From NCBI GenBank assembly GCA_033856175.1, contig JAWVFK010000015.1:1-64000 (forward strand): DNA of 64,000 nucleotides, written 5' to 3'. The DNA comes from JAWVFK01 sp033856175. GTDB taxonomy: Bacteria > Actinomycetota > Thermoleophilia > Solirubrobacterales > 70-9. Numbering within the stretch: the first letter of the stretch is position 1; every line of letters starts with the position of its first letter. This document shows positions 1-7,328 of this stretch, piece after piece. Below the pieces are notes generated by a model that was not told the DNA's origin, did not search any database, and saw only the letters and a program-made list of their open reading frames with translations. Position numbers and translations under genes: made by a program.

Positions 1-917
1 CGGCATCCGGCGCTGGCTGTCGAGCGAGATCCCTCGACTCCGGCTTCGTCCCCGCGCGGAATGACAGTGGCGCGGCGAACCCCTGCGACCCCTACGTCTG
101 CCTCGACCCAGCTATCGGCCGCCTCACCGACGACCAGCAGGGAAAGATCGAAGCCGGCGACGGCAACGTCAAGCGCACCTTCGCGATCGCGATCCTCTCG
201 GTCAACCAGAAGGTCGCCACCTACCCGATCTCCTTCGAGCCGCGGCCGAGCTTCACGCCTGAGGCGCCGCCGCCACCTCCGCCCCCAAACGGTCCACCGC
301 CGCCACCGCCGCCGCCCCCAGCGCCAAACGGCCAGCTGCCGCAGATCAACCTGCCGACCCCGCCCGTACCGCCGAGCGTGCCGCTCGACGCCGGCCTGGT
401 CGCCCCACCACCGCCGGCCGTGCCGCCGCCCCCAGGCGCGTCCTCGGCGACCCCATTGAACCTCTTCCTCAACGGACCGGGTCTCAACATCGCGCCGCAG
501 TCGACCGTGGTGCCCCCGCCGGCGCCGCCGATCCAGCCCGCTCCCCCGGGCGGTGCTCGCAAGGAGGCTCGCCAGAAGCAGGCGGCGACGCAGGATTCGG
601 GGGCCGGGACCGACGAGAAGAGCAGCGATGCGACGGGCGACCTCGCCGGAGGCGGCGAATCGCCGCACGGCTCCGAGATGACGCGACGCGAGAACGCGAT
701 GAGTCGCCTCGACCGCGTCGGGCCGGGGCAGTCCTTCACGCCGCTCGTCCACCGTGCCCAGCCCTCCGCATGGGTGACGGGGCTGGAGTGGGGCGGGGGC
801 CTGACCCTGATGGCGCTCGTGCTCGCGTTCTCCTGGCTGACCGTTCGCCCGACACCGAGGCGCCGCCAGCCGGAGCTGCCGGCGCCGGCTTGGGCGCGCA
901 ACCGACACCGCCGCTGA
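1..917 (+). CDS. Giant secreted surface protein, C-terminal part (5' end outside window)
   Basis: The reading frame is open from base 3 to the TGA at 915-917. Seen: an Ala/Gly/Arg stretch, a Cys-containing motif NPCDPYVCLDPAIG, a beta-rich segment (KRTFAIAILSVNQKV), a long Pro-rich linker broken by NGQLPQINL, an Ala/Gln-rich charged region, and one terminal membrane helix (GGGLTLMALVLAF) followed by an Arg/Pro-rich tail. This matches, almost residue for residue, the last ~300 residues of the 2485-residue protein at 22948-30405, so it is the end of a second family member. The inferred role is a wall-spanning, membrane-anchored extracellular protein. The function of the missing part is unknown. 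Confidence 0.85.
   Translation, partial: ASGAGCRARSLDSGFVPARNDSGAANPCDPYVCLDPAIGRLTDDQQGKIEAGDGNVKRTFAIAILSVNQKVATYPISFEPRPSFTPEAPPPPPPPNGPPPPPPPPPAPNGQLPQINLPTPPVPPSVPLDAGLVAPPPPAVPPPPGASSATPLNLFLNGPGLNIAPQSTVVPPPAPPIQPAPPGGARKEARQKQAATQDSGAGTDEKSSDATGDLAGGGESPHGSEMTRRENAMSRLDRVGPGQSFTPLVHRAQPSAWVTGLEWGGGLTLMALVLAFSWLTVRPTPRRRQPELPAPAWARNRHRR
26..67 (+). repeat. 42-bp dispersed-type repeat embedded in frame in the giant-protein gene (copy 1)
   Basis: The block starts GAGATCCCTCGACTCC and ends GGAATGACAG. It has the ends of a short dispersed repeat that I recall as usually intergenic in many bacteria. Copy 2 is at 29499-29540, at the same place in the paralogue. Flanks and ends agree, but the middle ~20 bases differ, so the encoded residues change only there. 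Its origin as a mobile or dispersed repeat is inferred. Confidence 0.5.
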
Positions 918-948
918 GTCGCCGCCCGCCCAGGCCCGGTCGGCACTT

Positions 949-964
949 TGTGACCGACGTCACA
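949..964. promoter_or_regulatory. CRP/FNR-type palindrome
   Basis: The sequence TGTGA-N6-TCACA is a perfect match to the CRP-family half-sites. It lies 67 bp before the MFS transporter start, in the 114-bp gap after the preceding gene. Actinobacterial CRP/GlxR proteins bind sites of this form. No regulator gene is visible in the window, so control of the transporter is inference. Confidence 0.5.
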
Positions 965-1031
965 CACGTGCCTGACCCCAGCGCGGAGGATCGCCGGAGT
1001 CGCGACGCGCCACGCCTACCGGGAGGCATCG

Positions 1032-2453
1032 ATGCAGCAGCGCTGGAAGGTCCTCTTCATCACCTCGATCGGGGTCTTCATGGCGAGCCTCGACCTGTTC
1101 ATCGTCAACATCGCCTTCCCCCAGATTGCCGCCGACTTCCACGGAGTGAAGCTGAGCGACCTGTCCTGGGTACTCAACGCCTACTCGATCGTCGTCGCCG
1201 CCGTGCTCGTCCCCTTCGGCCGCTTCGCCGACCGCGTCGGTCGCAAGCGCGTCTTCATCGCCGGCGTCCTCGGTTTCACCGCCGCCTCGCTCCTGGCCGC
1301 CGCCGCCCCGACGGTGCCGCTTCTGGTCGCGGCCCGCGTCCTTCAGGCTGCCGCCGGTGCCCTGATGATCCCGGCGAGCCTCGGCATCATCCTCTCGGTC
1401 TTTCCGGCCAGCGAGCGCGCCGTCGCCGTCGGCGCCTGGTCCGCGGTCGCCGGTGTCGCCGCGGCGCTCGGGCCGCCGGTCGGCGGCCTGCTGCTGACCC
1501 TCAGCTGGCGCTGGATCTTCCTCGTCAACCTGCCGATCGGCCTGCTGACCGCGGCGGTCGCGCTGCGGTCGCTGCCCGAGTCGCGTGAGCGTGAGGGGGG
1601 CGCCCGGCCCGACGCCCTCGGCGCCGTCGTCCTCGCCGCCGGCATCGCCCTGCTGACGACGGCGATCGTCAAGGGGCCCGACTGGGGCTGGTCGGACTGG
1701 CGGATCGCCGCCGCCTTTGCCGCCGCCGCCGTTCTCATCGCCGGCTTCGGCTGGCGCTCGGCCCACCACCCGGCGCCGGTGATCGAGCTGCCCCTGCTCC
1801 GTGTTCGCTCCTTCGCCGTCGGCAATCTGGCGACGATGGTCTTCTTCGCCGGCTTCGCGGCGATGCTGCTCGGTGGTGTCCTGCTGCTGACCGAGGTCTG
1901 GGGCTACTCGGCCCTGCATGCCGGCGTTGCCCTCGTCCCCGGCCCGCTCTCGGCGGCGATCTTCGCGGCCCCGGCGGGCAAGCTCGGCTCGCGCATCGGC
2001 CAGCGGCCAGTCGGCGTCGCCGGCGGCCTCGCCTTCGGCAGCGGCTTCATCTGGCTGATCGAGCGCGTCGGCGTCCACGCCAACTACGCGGGCGACGTGC
2101 TGCCCGGCCTGATCATCGGCGGCATCGGCGTCGGCCTGCTTGTCGGCAGCCTGCCGGGCGCGGTCACCGCCGAGCTGCCCGATGACCGCTTCGCCACCGG
2201 TACCGCCGTCTTCGGCATGGCCCGCCAGCTCGGCTCGGCGATCGGCGTCGCGATCCTGATCGCCCTGCTCGCCAACCCCGCCCCCGGCGAGCTGCTCGCC
2301 GGCCTGCGCCGCGGCTGGTGGTTCATGGTCGGGACCGGTGTGGCGACGTCGCTGATCTCGCTGGCGCTGGCGCCGAAGGAGCGCGAGCCTCTGGGAGCGA
2401 CCGTCCTGCCGGGTGCTGCCCTCGATGTCGCAGCAGCGGGGGAGAAAATCTGA
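1032..2453 (+). CDS. MFS drug-efflux type transporter (DHA2-like)
   Basis: A 473-residue, very hydrophobic protein with about 14 predicted membrane helices, the size and layout of EmrB/QacA proton-coupled exporters in the inner membrane. Visible family signatures are the loop 2-3 motif FGRFADRVGRKR near residues 57-68 and the antiporter motif LGPPVGG in helix 5. The N-terminus (LFITSIGVFMASLDLFIVNIA) is typical of DHA2 members. The ATG is preceded by GGGAGG with good spacing. The substrate cannot be read from sequence. A CRP-type palindrome lies just upstream. The gene appears monocistronic. Confidence 0.88.
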   Translation: MQQRWKVLFITSIGVFMASLDLFIVNIAFPQIAADFHGVKLSDLSWVLNAYSIVVAAVLVPFGRFADRVGRKRVFIAGVLGFTAASLLAAAAPTVPLLVAARVLQAAAGALMIPASLGIILSVFPASERAVAVGAWSAVAGVAAALGPPVGGLLLTLSWRWIFLVNLPIGLLTAAVALRSLPESREREGGARPDALGAVVLAAGIALLTTAIVKGPDWGWSDWRIAAAFAAAAVLIAGFGWRSAHHPAPVIELPLLRVRSFAVGNLATMVFFAGFAAMLLGGVLLLTEVWGYSALHAGVALVPGPLSAAIFAAPAGKLGSRIGQRPVGVAGGLAFGSGFIWLIERVGVHANYAGDVLPGLIIGGIGVGLLVGSLPGAVTAELPDDRFATGTAVFGMARQLGSAIGVAILIALLANPAPGELLAGLRRGWWFMVGTGVATSLISLALAPKEREPLGATVLPGAALDVAAAGEKI

Positions 2454-2481
2454 GGCCAGCCACTCAAGGGGGAGGTGGCCC

Positions 2482-2487
2482 TACAAT
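2482..2487 (+). promoter_or_regulatory. -10 box TACAAT for a leaderless Uma2-family mRNA
   Basis: A near-consensus -10 hexamer lies 7 nt before ATG 2495, inside the gap after the transporter. No clear -35 is seen. Confidence 0.5.
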
Positions 2488-2494
2488 CGAATTC

Positions 2495-3046
2495 ATGGAG
2501 GCATCTATGGCCCCTCCGATCACCGCCGAGCAGCTCTTCTCGATCGACGACGAGATTCACCGCGTCGAGCTCATCGAGGGGCGCCTGCGAATAATGGAGC
2601 CGGGGGGCAGGCCGCACAGCATCTCGACGGTTGCCGTCGCGGTGGCCCTCGCACCCTGGATCAAGGAGCGCAAGCTCGGCCACTGCCTTGGCGGCGAGCC
2701 CGGCTTCATCACGGGCCGCAATCCGGACACCGTCCGCGCACCCGATTTTGCCTTCATCGCCGCCGGCCGCCTGCCTGACCCGGCCCCGGATGGCTATCCG
2801 GAGCTCGTCCCGGATTTCCTCGTCGAGATCGTCGGCAAGACCGATCCGGCGGAGAGGGTTCACCGCAAGGCCCGCTGGTGGCTCGATCGCGGCGTCGGCG
2901 AAGCCTGGGTGGTGGATCCGGCGCAACGAACTGCCACGGTGCACCGCCCCGGTGTCGTTCCCCGCGAGCTGGCAGCGGAGGACACGATCGAGGCCTCCGG
3001 CCCCCTTGCCGGGTTGTCCTGCCGCGTCGAAGAGCTTTTCGCCTAA
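2495..3046 (+). CDS. Uma2 family (DUF820) restriction-endonuclease-fold protein
   Basis: A 183-residue protein with the Uma2 layout: an N-terminal YxxL-like segment (EIHRVELIEGRLRIMEPG), then PDFAFI, then VEIVGKTDPAERVHRKARWW and the C-terminal EAWVVDP strand. PD, E and K residues occupy the positions of a PD-(D/E)xK nuclease core. The physiological role of these proteins is poorly known; they are often numerous in free-living bacteria. Two starts compete: ATG 2495, 7 nt after a TACAAT box (leaderless), and ATG 2507, with GGAGG 5 nt upstream. I list the longer form. Confidence 0.8.
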   Translation: MEASMAPPITAEQLFSIDDEIHRVELIEGRLRIMEPGGRPHSISTVAVAVALAPWIKERKLGHCLGGEPGFITGRNPDTVRAPDFAFIAAGRLPDPAPDGYPELVPDFLVEIVGKTDPAERVHRKARWWLDRGVGEAWVVDPAQRTATVHRPGVVPRELAAEDTIEASGPLAGLSCRVEELFA

Positions 3047-3078
3047 CCCACAGCGCATAGTTCGTCGGCGCCGCTGCT

Positions 3079-3084
3079 TAGTGT
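3079..3084 (+). promoter_or_regulatory. -10 box TAGTGT for leaderless radA
   Basis: TANNNT spaced 6 nt from the GTG start of radA. It is part of a recurring pattern in this window. Confidence 0.4.
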
Positions 3085-3090
3085 GGGTAG

Positions 3091-4467
3091 GTGGCCAAGT
3101 CCTCTCCCAAGTACGTCTGCAACGGCTGCGGCCACGCCGCGCTTGCCTGGTCCGGGCGCTGCGCCGGCTGCGGCGAGTGGAACACGCTCGTCGAGGGACC
3201 GTCTGAGCCGAGCCGCAAGTCTGGCCCTGGCGGCAAGCGCGCCGCCGCGCTCAAGCCGGTGCCGCTACGCGACGTCAAGGCCCCGGCCGTCGCTCGCCAC
3301 CAGACCGGCATCGGCGAGCTCGACCGCGTCCTCGGCGGCGGCCTCGTCCCCGGTGCGCTGGTGCTGCTCGGCGGCTCGCCGGGCATCGGCAAGTCGACGC
3401 TGACGGCGATGGCGATGGCGCGCCTCGCCGCCAACGGCCGCAACACTCTCTACGTCTCCGGCGAGGAGTCCGCCGCCCAGGTTCGCCTCCGCGCCGAGCG
3501 CCTCGGCGAAGGTGCGCTCGCCGTGCCGATCCTGGCGGAGAACTCGCTCGAGGCGGTCGTCGCGACGATCGAGGCCGAGCGCCCCGAGGTCTGCGTGATC
3601 GACTCGATCCAGACCCTCCACTCGGCCGAGCTGGCCGGCGCGCCCGGCTCGGTCGGCCAGGTGCGCGAGGCCGCGGCTGCGCTGATGGACGTCGCCAAGC
3701 GCCAGGACACCGCCGTCATCCTCGTCGGCCACGTCACCAAGGACGGCGCCCTCGCCGGCCCGCGCGTGCTCGAGCACCTCGTCGACTGCGTCCTCCAGTT
3801 CGAGGGCGAGCGCGAGCGCACCTACCGGACGCTGCGGGCGCTCAAGAACCGCTTCGGCGCCACCAACGAGGTTGGCGTCTTCGAGATGCGCTCCGGCGGC
3901 CTCGCCGAGGTTCTCGACCCCAGCGCCCGCTTCGTCAGCGAGGCGACCTCGGCCGCCGGCTCGGTCGTGCTCTGCGCGATGGAGGGGACCCGCCCGGTGC
4001 TGGTCGAGGTCCAGGCGCTGGTCGCGCCGACCGAGATCGAGCATCCGCGGCGGGTCGCCAACGGCATCGACCGCAACCGCCTCAGCCTCATCATCGCGGT
4101 TCTCGCCCGCCACGCGCGGCTCTCGCTGGGCACCTTCGACGTCTTCGTCAACGTCGCCGGCGGCGTCCGCGTCGAGGAGCCGGGCGCCGATCTGGCGGTC
4201 GCGCTGGCGCTCGCCTCAGCTCACCGCGGCGAGCCGCTCAGCGGCGGCGGGCGGCCGCTCGCCTGCTTCGGCGAGGTCGGTTTGACGGGTGAGCTGCGCT
4301 ACGTCGGCCACCCCGATCGCCGCGTCGCCGAGGGGCTCAAGTTCGGCCTCGGGCCGATCCTCGGCCCGCCCGCGGAGGAGCGGATCGAGGGCCTGGCGGC
4401 GAGCGCCACGCTGCCCGAGGCGCTCCGCGCCGCCTTCGCCGCGCCGGCGGCCCAGCGCGCCGCCTGA
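3091..4467 (+). CDS. radA: DNA repair protein RadA
   Basis: A 458-residue RecA-like ATPase that processes recombination intermediates by driving branch migration. A C4 zinc finger (C10, C13, C24, C27) opens the protein. Walker A GGSPGIGKST is near residues 94-103, the RadA-specific KNRFG motif is near 252, and a Lon-protease-like C-terminal domain follows. Length is normal for the family. The GTG start sits 6 nt after a TAGTGT box, with no SD, so the mRNA may be leaderless. disA follows, as in Bacillus and mycobacteria. Confidence 0.97.
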   Translation: MAKSSPKYVCNGCGHAALAWSGRCAGCGEWNTLVEGPSEPSRKSGPGGKRAAALKPVPLRDVKAPAVARHQTGIGELDRVLGGGLVPGALVLLGGSPGIGKSTLTAMAMARLAANGRNTLYVSGEESAAQVRLRAERLGEGALAVPILAENSLEAVVATIEAERPEVCVIDSIQTLHSAELAGAPGSVGQVREAAAALMDVAKRQDTAVILVGHVTKDGALAGPRVLEHLVDCVLQFEGERERTYRTLRALKNRFGATNEVGVFEMRSGGLAEVLDPSARFVSEATSAAGSVVLCAMEGTRPVLVEVQALVAPTEIEHPRRVANGIDRNRLSLIIAVLARHARLSLGTFDVFVNVAGGVRVEEPGADLAVALALASAHRGEPLSGGGRPLACFGEVGLTGELRYVGHPDRRVAEGLKFGLGPILGPPAEERIEGLAASATLPEALRAAFAAPAAQRAA

Positions 4468-4594
4468 TCGCGACGTTTCCCGGCCGCCTCAGGCGATGGC
4501 TTTCGGGCCCCAGCTTGACAAGCTCCATCCCGACCTGTCCACTAGGAAATGCGTACTACGCGCCGAGCAGCCCTTTTTGCCATCATCAATTCAG

Positions 4595-5707
4595 ATGGTG
4601 ACGACGACGGGGGATGACCTCAAAGAACTTGAGGCCAGGCAGGACCCCCGCCTACTGAGAGCCCTCGACATGGCTGCCCCAGGCACGCCGCTGCGCGAGG
4701 GAATCGACAACATCGTCCTCTCGAAGACGGGCGGATTGATCGTCATCGGCGATCCCGAGGAGATGTCGTTCCTGTTCTCCGGCGGGATCACGCTCGACGT
4801 CGACTACTCGCCGGCGCTGCTCTACCAGGTGGCAAAGATGGACGGCGCGATCATCCTCAACCTCGACGCGACGCGAATCTGCTGGGCAAACGTGCAGCTG
4901 ATGCCGGACCCGACGATCCACTCGAGCGAGACCGGCACCCGCCACCGCACCGCCGAGCGTGTCTCCAAGCAGACGCCGGCGCTGGTCGTCGCGATCTCCG
5001 AGCGGCGCGACGTCGTCTCGCTCTATCTCGGCGGCATGAAGTACATCCTCGAGGACATCCCCGCCGTCCTGACCAAGGCCAACCAGGGCCTGGCGACGCT
5101 CGACAAGTACCGTGCCCGCCTCGACCAGGTCTCGTCGCGGCTGACAGCCTTGGAGTTCGAGGGCGGCGGCACCCTCTACGACGTCCTCGCCGTCCTCCAG
5201 CGCGCCGAGCTGGTGACGCGGATGGCGGTCGAGGTCGAGCGCTACATCATCGAGCTCGGCACCGAGGGCCGCCTGATCGAGATGCAGCTCGAGGAGACGA
5301 TGGTCGGCGTCGCCTCCGACAAGTCGGCGCTGCTGCGCGACTACGCCGTCGACGACTCCGAGCAGGGCCTCGCCGAACGGCTCGCCGAACTCTCCCGCCT
5401 CACCCACCAGGACCTGCTCGACTTCGGTCGCCTCGCCGAGCTGCTCGGCTACGACCGCAAGCTCAACACGCTCGACTTTCCCGTCTCACCCCGCGGCCAT
5501 CGCGTCCTCGGACGCATACCGCGGCTGCCGAAGCTCGTGGTCCAGAAGATCATCCACGAGTTTGGCGGCCTGGAGGAGATCCTCGCCGCCTCTGACGCCG
5601 ACCTCGAGTCGGTGGAGGGCGTTGGCGCCACGCGCGCCAAGGACATCCGCGAGGGCGTCCGCAGGCTTCAAGAGGTCGATCTCGTCGACCGCTACTTGCA
5701 GAGCTGA
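4595..5707 (+). CDS. disA: DNA integrity scanning protein / diadenylate cyclase DisA
   Basis: A 370-residue enzyme that condenses two ATP into c-di-AMP and senses branched DNA. The N-terminal DAC domain shows DGA (residues 83-85) and RHR (116-118), the two catalytic signatures. A helical linker and a C-terminal HhH DNA-binding domain (LEEILAASDADLESVEGVGATRAKDI) follow. ATG 4595 is chosen because homology begins just after it. The 127-bp gap after radA contains TTGACA at 4515-4520, a possible -35. Intact catalytic motifs imply c-di-AMP signalling in this organism. Confidence 0.96.
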   Translation: MVTTTGDDLKELEARQDPRLLRALDMAAPGTPLREGIDNIVLSKTGGLIVIGDPEEMSFLFSGGITLDVDYSPALLYQVAKMDGAIILNLDATRICWANVQLMPDPTIHSSETGTRHRTAERVSKQTPALVVAISERRDVVSLYLGGMKYILEDIPAVLTKANQGLATLDKYRARLDQVSSRLTALEFEGGGTLYDVLAVLQRAELVTRMAVEVERYIIELGTEGRLIEMQLEETMVGVASDKSALLRDYAVDDSEQGLAERLAELSRLTHQDLLDFGRLAELLGYDRKLNTLDFPVSPRGHRVLGRIPRLPKLVVQKIIHEFGGLEEILAASDADLESVEGVGATRAKDIREGVRRLQEVDLVDRYLQS

Positions 5708-5729
5708 TGGCCGCTAAGGGGCGGCCATC
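5706..5729 (+). terminator. 9-bp hairpin overlapping the disA stop codon
   Basis: GATGGCCGC, a 6-nt loop and GCGGCCATC form a perfect stem. No T-run follows; the carD ribosome-binding site begins 8 nt later. It could attenuate transcription between disA and carD or stabilise the 3' end of disA mRNA. Confidence 0.45.
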
Positions 5730-5736
5730 CCAACGA

Positions 5737-5742
5737 AGGAGG
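5737..5742 (+). promoter_or_regulatory. Strong SD AGGAGG that points to an ATT start for carD
   Basis: A full consensus SD ends 5 nt before ATT 5748. The frame is closed by TAA at 5715-5717 and has no ATG, GTG or TTG until GTG 5769, which is 26 nt from the SD. Confidence 0.6.
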
Positions 5743-5747
5743 CAACG

Positions 5748-6326
5748 ATTCCGGAGCTAGTTGACGAAGTGGAAGTGACAGAGGAGACCCTCGAGGAGAT
5801 CTTCGAGGAGCCCTACGTCTGCGACTTCAAGAAGGGGGACAAGGTCGTCTATCCCCACCATGGCGCCGGCGTCATCCTCAAGAAGGAGACCCGTGAGCTG
5901 ATGGGGGAGAAGCGCGATTACCTGACGATCAACATCCTCCACAACGACATGACCGTGATGGTCCCGTCCGAGAACGCGGGCGTCGCCGGTCTGCGTCGCG
6001 TGATCGACGAGGAGCAGGTCAAGCGGGTCATCGGCGTCCTCACCGACGACGTCTCCGACATGCCCAAGAACTGGAACCGTCGCTTCAAGCACAACCGCGA
6101 GAAGATCAAGACGGGCGACGTCTACGAGCTCGCCGAGGTGGTTCGCAACCTCGCCCTGCGCGAGATGGAGAAGGGCCTCTCGACGGGCGAGAAGCAGATG
6201 TACACCCGCGCCAAGAAGATCCTGGCGTCGGAGTTCATGTATGCGCTCGAGAAGGACGAGGAGGGCGCCGAGTCCTTCCTCGACGGGCTGCTGGAGGACC
6301 GCTTCGCCGCCACGGCGACCGCCTAG
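5748..6326 (+). CDS. carD: CarD family RNA polymerase-binding regulator
   Basis: A ~192-residue regulator. Family knowledge: CarD binds the RNAP beta lobe through its N-terminal Tudor-like domain and stabilises open complexes. Seen: the RID segment FKKGDKVVYPHHGAGVILKKE near the start, and a helical C-terminal DNA-binding half (RFKHNREKIKTGDVYELAEVVRNLA). The start is unusual. The consensus SD is placed for ATT 5748 (Ile-Pro-Glu-Leu-Val-Asp), while the first conventional codon is GTG 5769. If GTG is used the protein has 185 residues. Neighbours disA and ispD match mycobacterial order. Confidence 0.93.
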   Translation: MPELVDEVEVTEETLEEIFEEPYVCDFKKGDKVVYPHHGAGVILKKETRELMGEKRDYLTINILHNDMTVMVPSENAGVAGLRRVIDEEQVKRVIGVLTDDVSDMPKNWNRRFKHNREKIKTGDVYELAEVVRNLALREMEKGLSTGEKQMYTRAKKILASEFMYALEKDEEGAESFLDGLLEDRFAATATA

Positions 6327-7014
6327 CGGCGTCGAGGCAACGGCCGTCATCGCGGCCGCCGGATCCGGGCAGCGTCTCGGATCCGGCGGCCCGAAGGCCT
6401 TCGTCGAGCTGGCGGGACGCAGCCTGCTCGAGTGGTGCGTAGCGGCCTTCGCCGCGGTCCCGGCCGTGCGGGCGATCGTCGTCGCCGCGCCCGCGGGCGA
6501 GGAGGAGCGGGCCACCGCGATCGCTGAGGCCGCCGCCGGCGACACGGCGACGCAGGTCGTCGCCGGCGCCGAGCACCGCTCGGAGTCGGTGGCTGCGGCG
6601 CTCGAGCGAGTCGAGACCGATCTCGTCGCCGTCCACGACGCGGCACGGCCGCTGGTGAGCCCCGAGCTGATCGGCGCCGTCCTCGCCGAGTTCGCTGACG
6701 ACACGGTCGAGGGCGTCGTCGCCGCCACGCCGGTCACCGACACGGTCAAGCAGTTGCTGCGCGGCCGCGAGGTCGAGCGGACGCTCGACCGCTCCAGCCT
6801 CTGGGCGGCGCAGACGCCGCAGGCCTTCCGCGTCGAGGCCCTGCGGCGGGCGCTCGCCTCGACCGAGCTGCTGGCCCAGGCGACCGACGACGCGATGCTG
6901 CTGGAGCGGATCGGCGGCAAGGTTCTGCTGCACGATGCGCCGCCCGAGAACATCAAGGTGACGACGCCAATGGACCTTCGAATCGCCGAGCTGCTGGTCG
7001 CCGAGCGGGGCTGA
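6241..7014 (+). CDS. ispD: 2-C-methyl-D-erythritol 4-phosphate cytidylyltransferase IspD
   Basis: The third enzyme of the MEP isoprenoid pathway, making CDP-ME from MEP and CTP. The signature AAAGSGQRLGSGGPKAF (CTP-binding loop) and VHDAARPL (metal/substrate region) are present, with the usual C-terminal KVTTPMDLRIAELL. Homology begins around base 6331, but the only ATG/GTG/TTG upstream is ATG 6241, with GGAG 7 nt before it. That start adds ~30 Arg/Ser-rich residues and overlaps carD by 86 nt. A non-standard start near 6331 is the alternative. Confidence 0.93.
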   Translation: MRSRRTRRAPSPSSTGCWRTASPPRRPPSGVEATAVIAAAGSGQRLGSGGPKAFVELAGRSLLEWCVAAFAAVPAVRAIVVAAPAGEEERATAIAEAAAGDTATQVVAGAEHRSESVAAALERVETDLVAVHDAARPLVSPELIGAVLAEFADDTVEGVVAATPVTDTVKQLLRGREVERTLDRSSLWAAQTPQAFRVEALRRALASTELLAQATDDAMLLERIGGKVLLHDAPPENIKVTTPMDLRIAELLVAERG

Positions 7015-7093
7015 AACCGGGCCTCCAGAGACCGGCGAAAACATTCCGGAGGCAGGGTTCAAGTTTTCCGGGGCGAATGTCGAAAAGAGGTAT

Positions 7094-7249
7094 ATGAAGT
7101 CCTCGCTCTCAACAGGTCTCGCAGCCGCCTCGGCCCGTCGCTCGCACCTGGCGTCGCCGCAGAGCCCGATCAACGTCTCGACGCCGCCGATCCGCATTAT
7201 CGGCTTCGTGCCGCGGCCATCCGGCGGCTTCTGCCTCTCCGACCGCTGA
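7094..7249 (+). CDS. Candidate small protein, 51 residues
   Basis: An ATG ORF with AGAGG 4 nt upstream, in the 314-bp gap between ispD and the PHP gene. It starts MKSSLSTGLAAASARRS, is basic, and ends GGFCLSDR with one Cys. GC at third positions is high, as in real genes here. An imperfect inverted repeat (ACATTCCGG 7041-7049 with GAATGT 7075-7080) lies before it and a good intrinsic terminator after it, so it could be a separate transcript. I recognise no family. It might instead be non-coding. Confidence 0.35.
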   Translation: MKSSLSTGLAAASARRSHLASPQSPINVSTPPIRIIGFVPRPSGGFCLSDR

Positions 7250-7293
7250 GCACCCGCCGCCTCGCGGCGGCCCTCGATCCCGACTCACCTCAC

Positions 7294-7322
7294 GGCCCGC
7301 CATCGGCGGGCCGATTAGTTTT
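7294..7322 (+). terminator. Rho-independent terminator
   Basis: An 8-bp perfect stem (GGCCCGCC / GGCGGGCC, 3-nt loop) followed by GATTAGTTTT. It closes the ispD/small-ORF transcript. The T-rich tail contains TAGTTT, the candidate -10 of the next gene. Confidence 0.7.
7316..7321 (+). promoter_or_regulatory. -10 box TAGTTT for leaderless PHP gene
   Basis: TANNNT 7 nt before GTG 7329. It lies within the U-tract of the preceding terminator, so end and start signals overlap. Confidence 0.4.
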
Positions 7323-7328
7323 GGGGCA

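Noticed and set aside
960..2078. A 372-codon minus-strand frame opposite the MFS gene
   Set aside because: Low-complexity Asp/Arg/Gly composition typical of antisense shadows; the MFS protein explains the DNA.
4289..4594. Upstream extension of the disA frame into radA
   Set aside because: The extra residues are Ser/Arg/Pro-rich shadow of radA; DisA homology begins just after ATG 4595.
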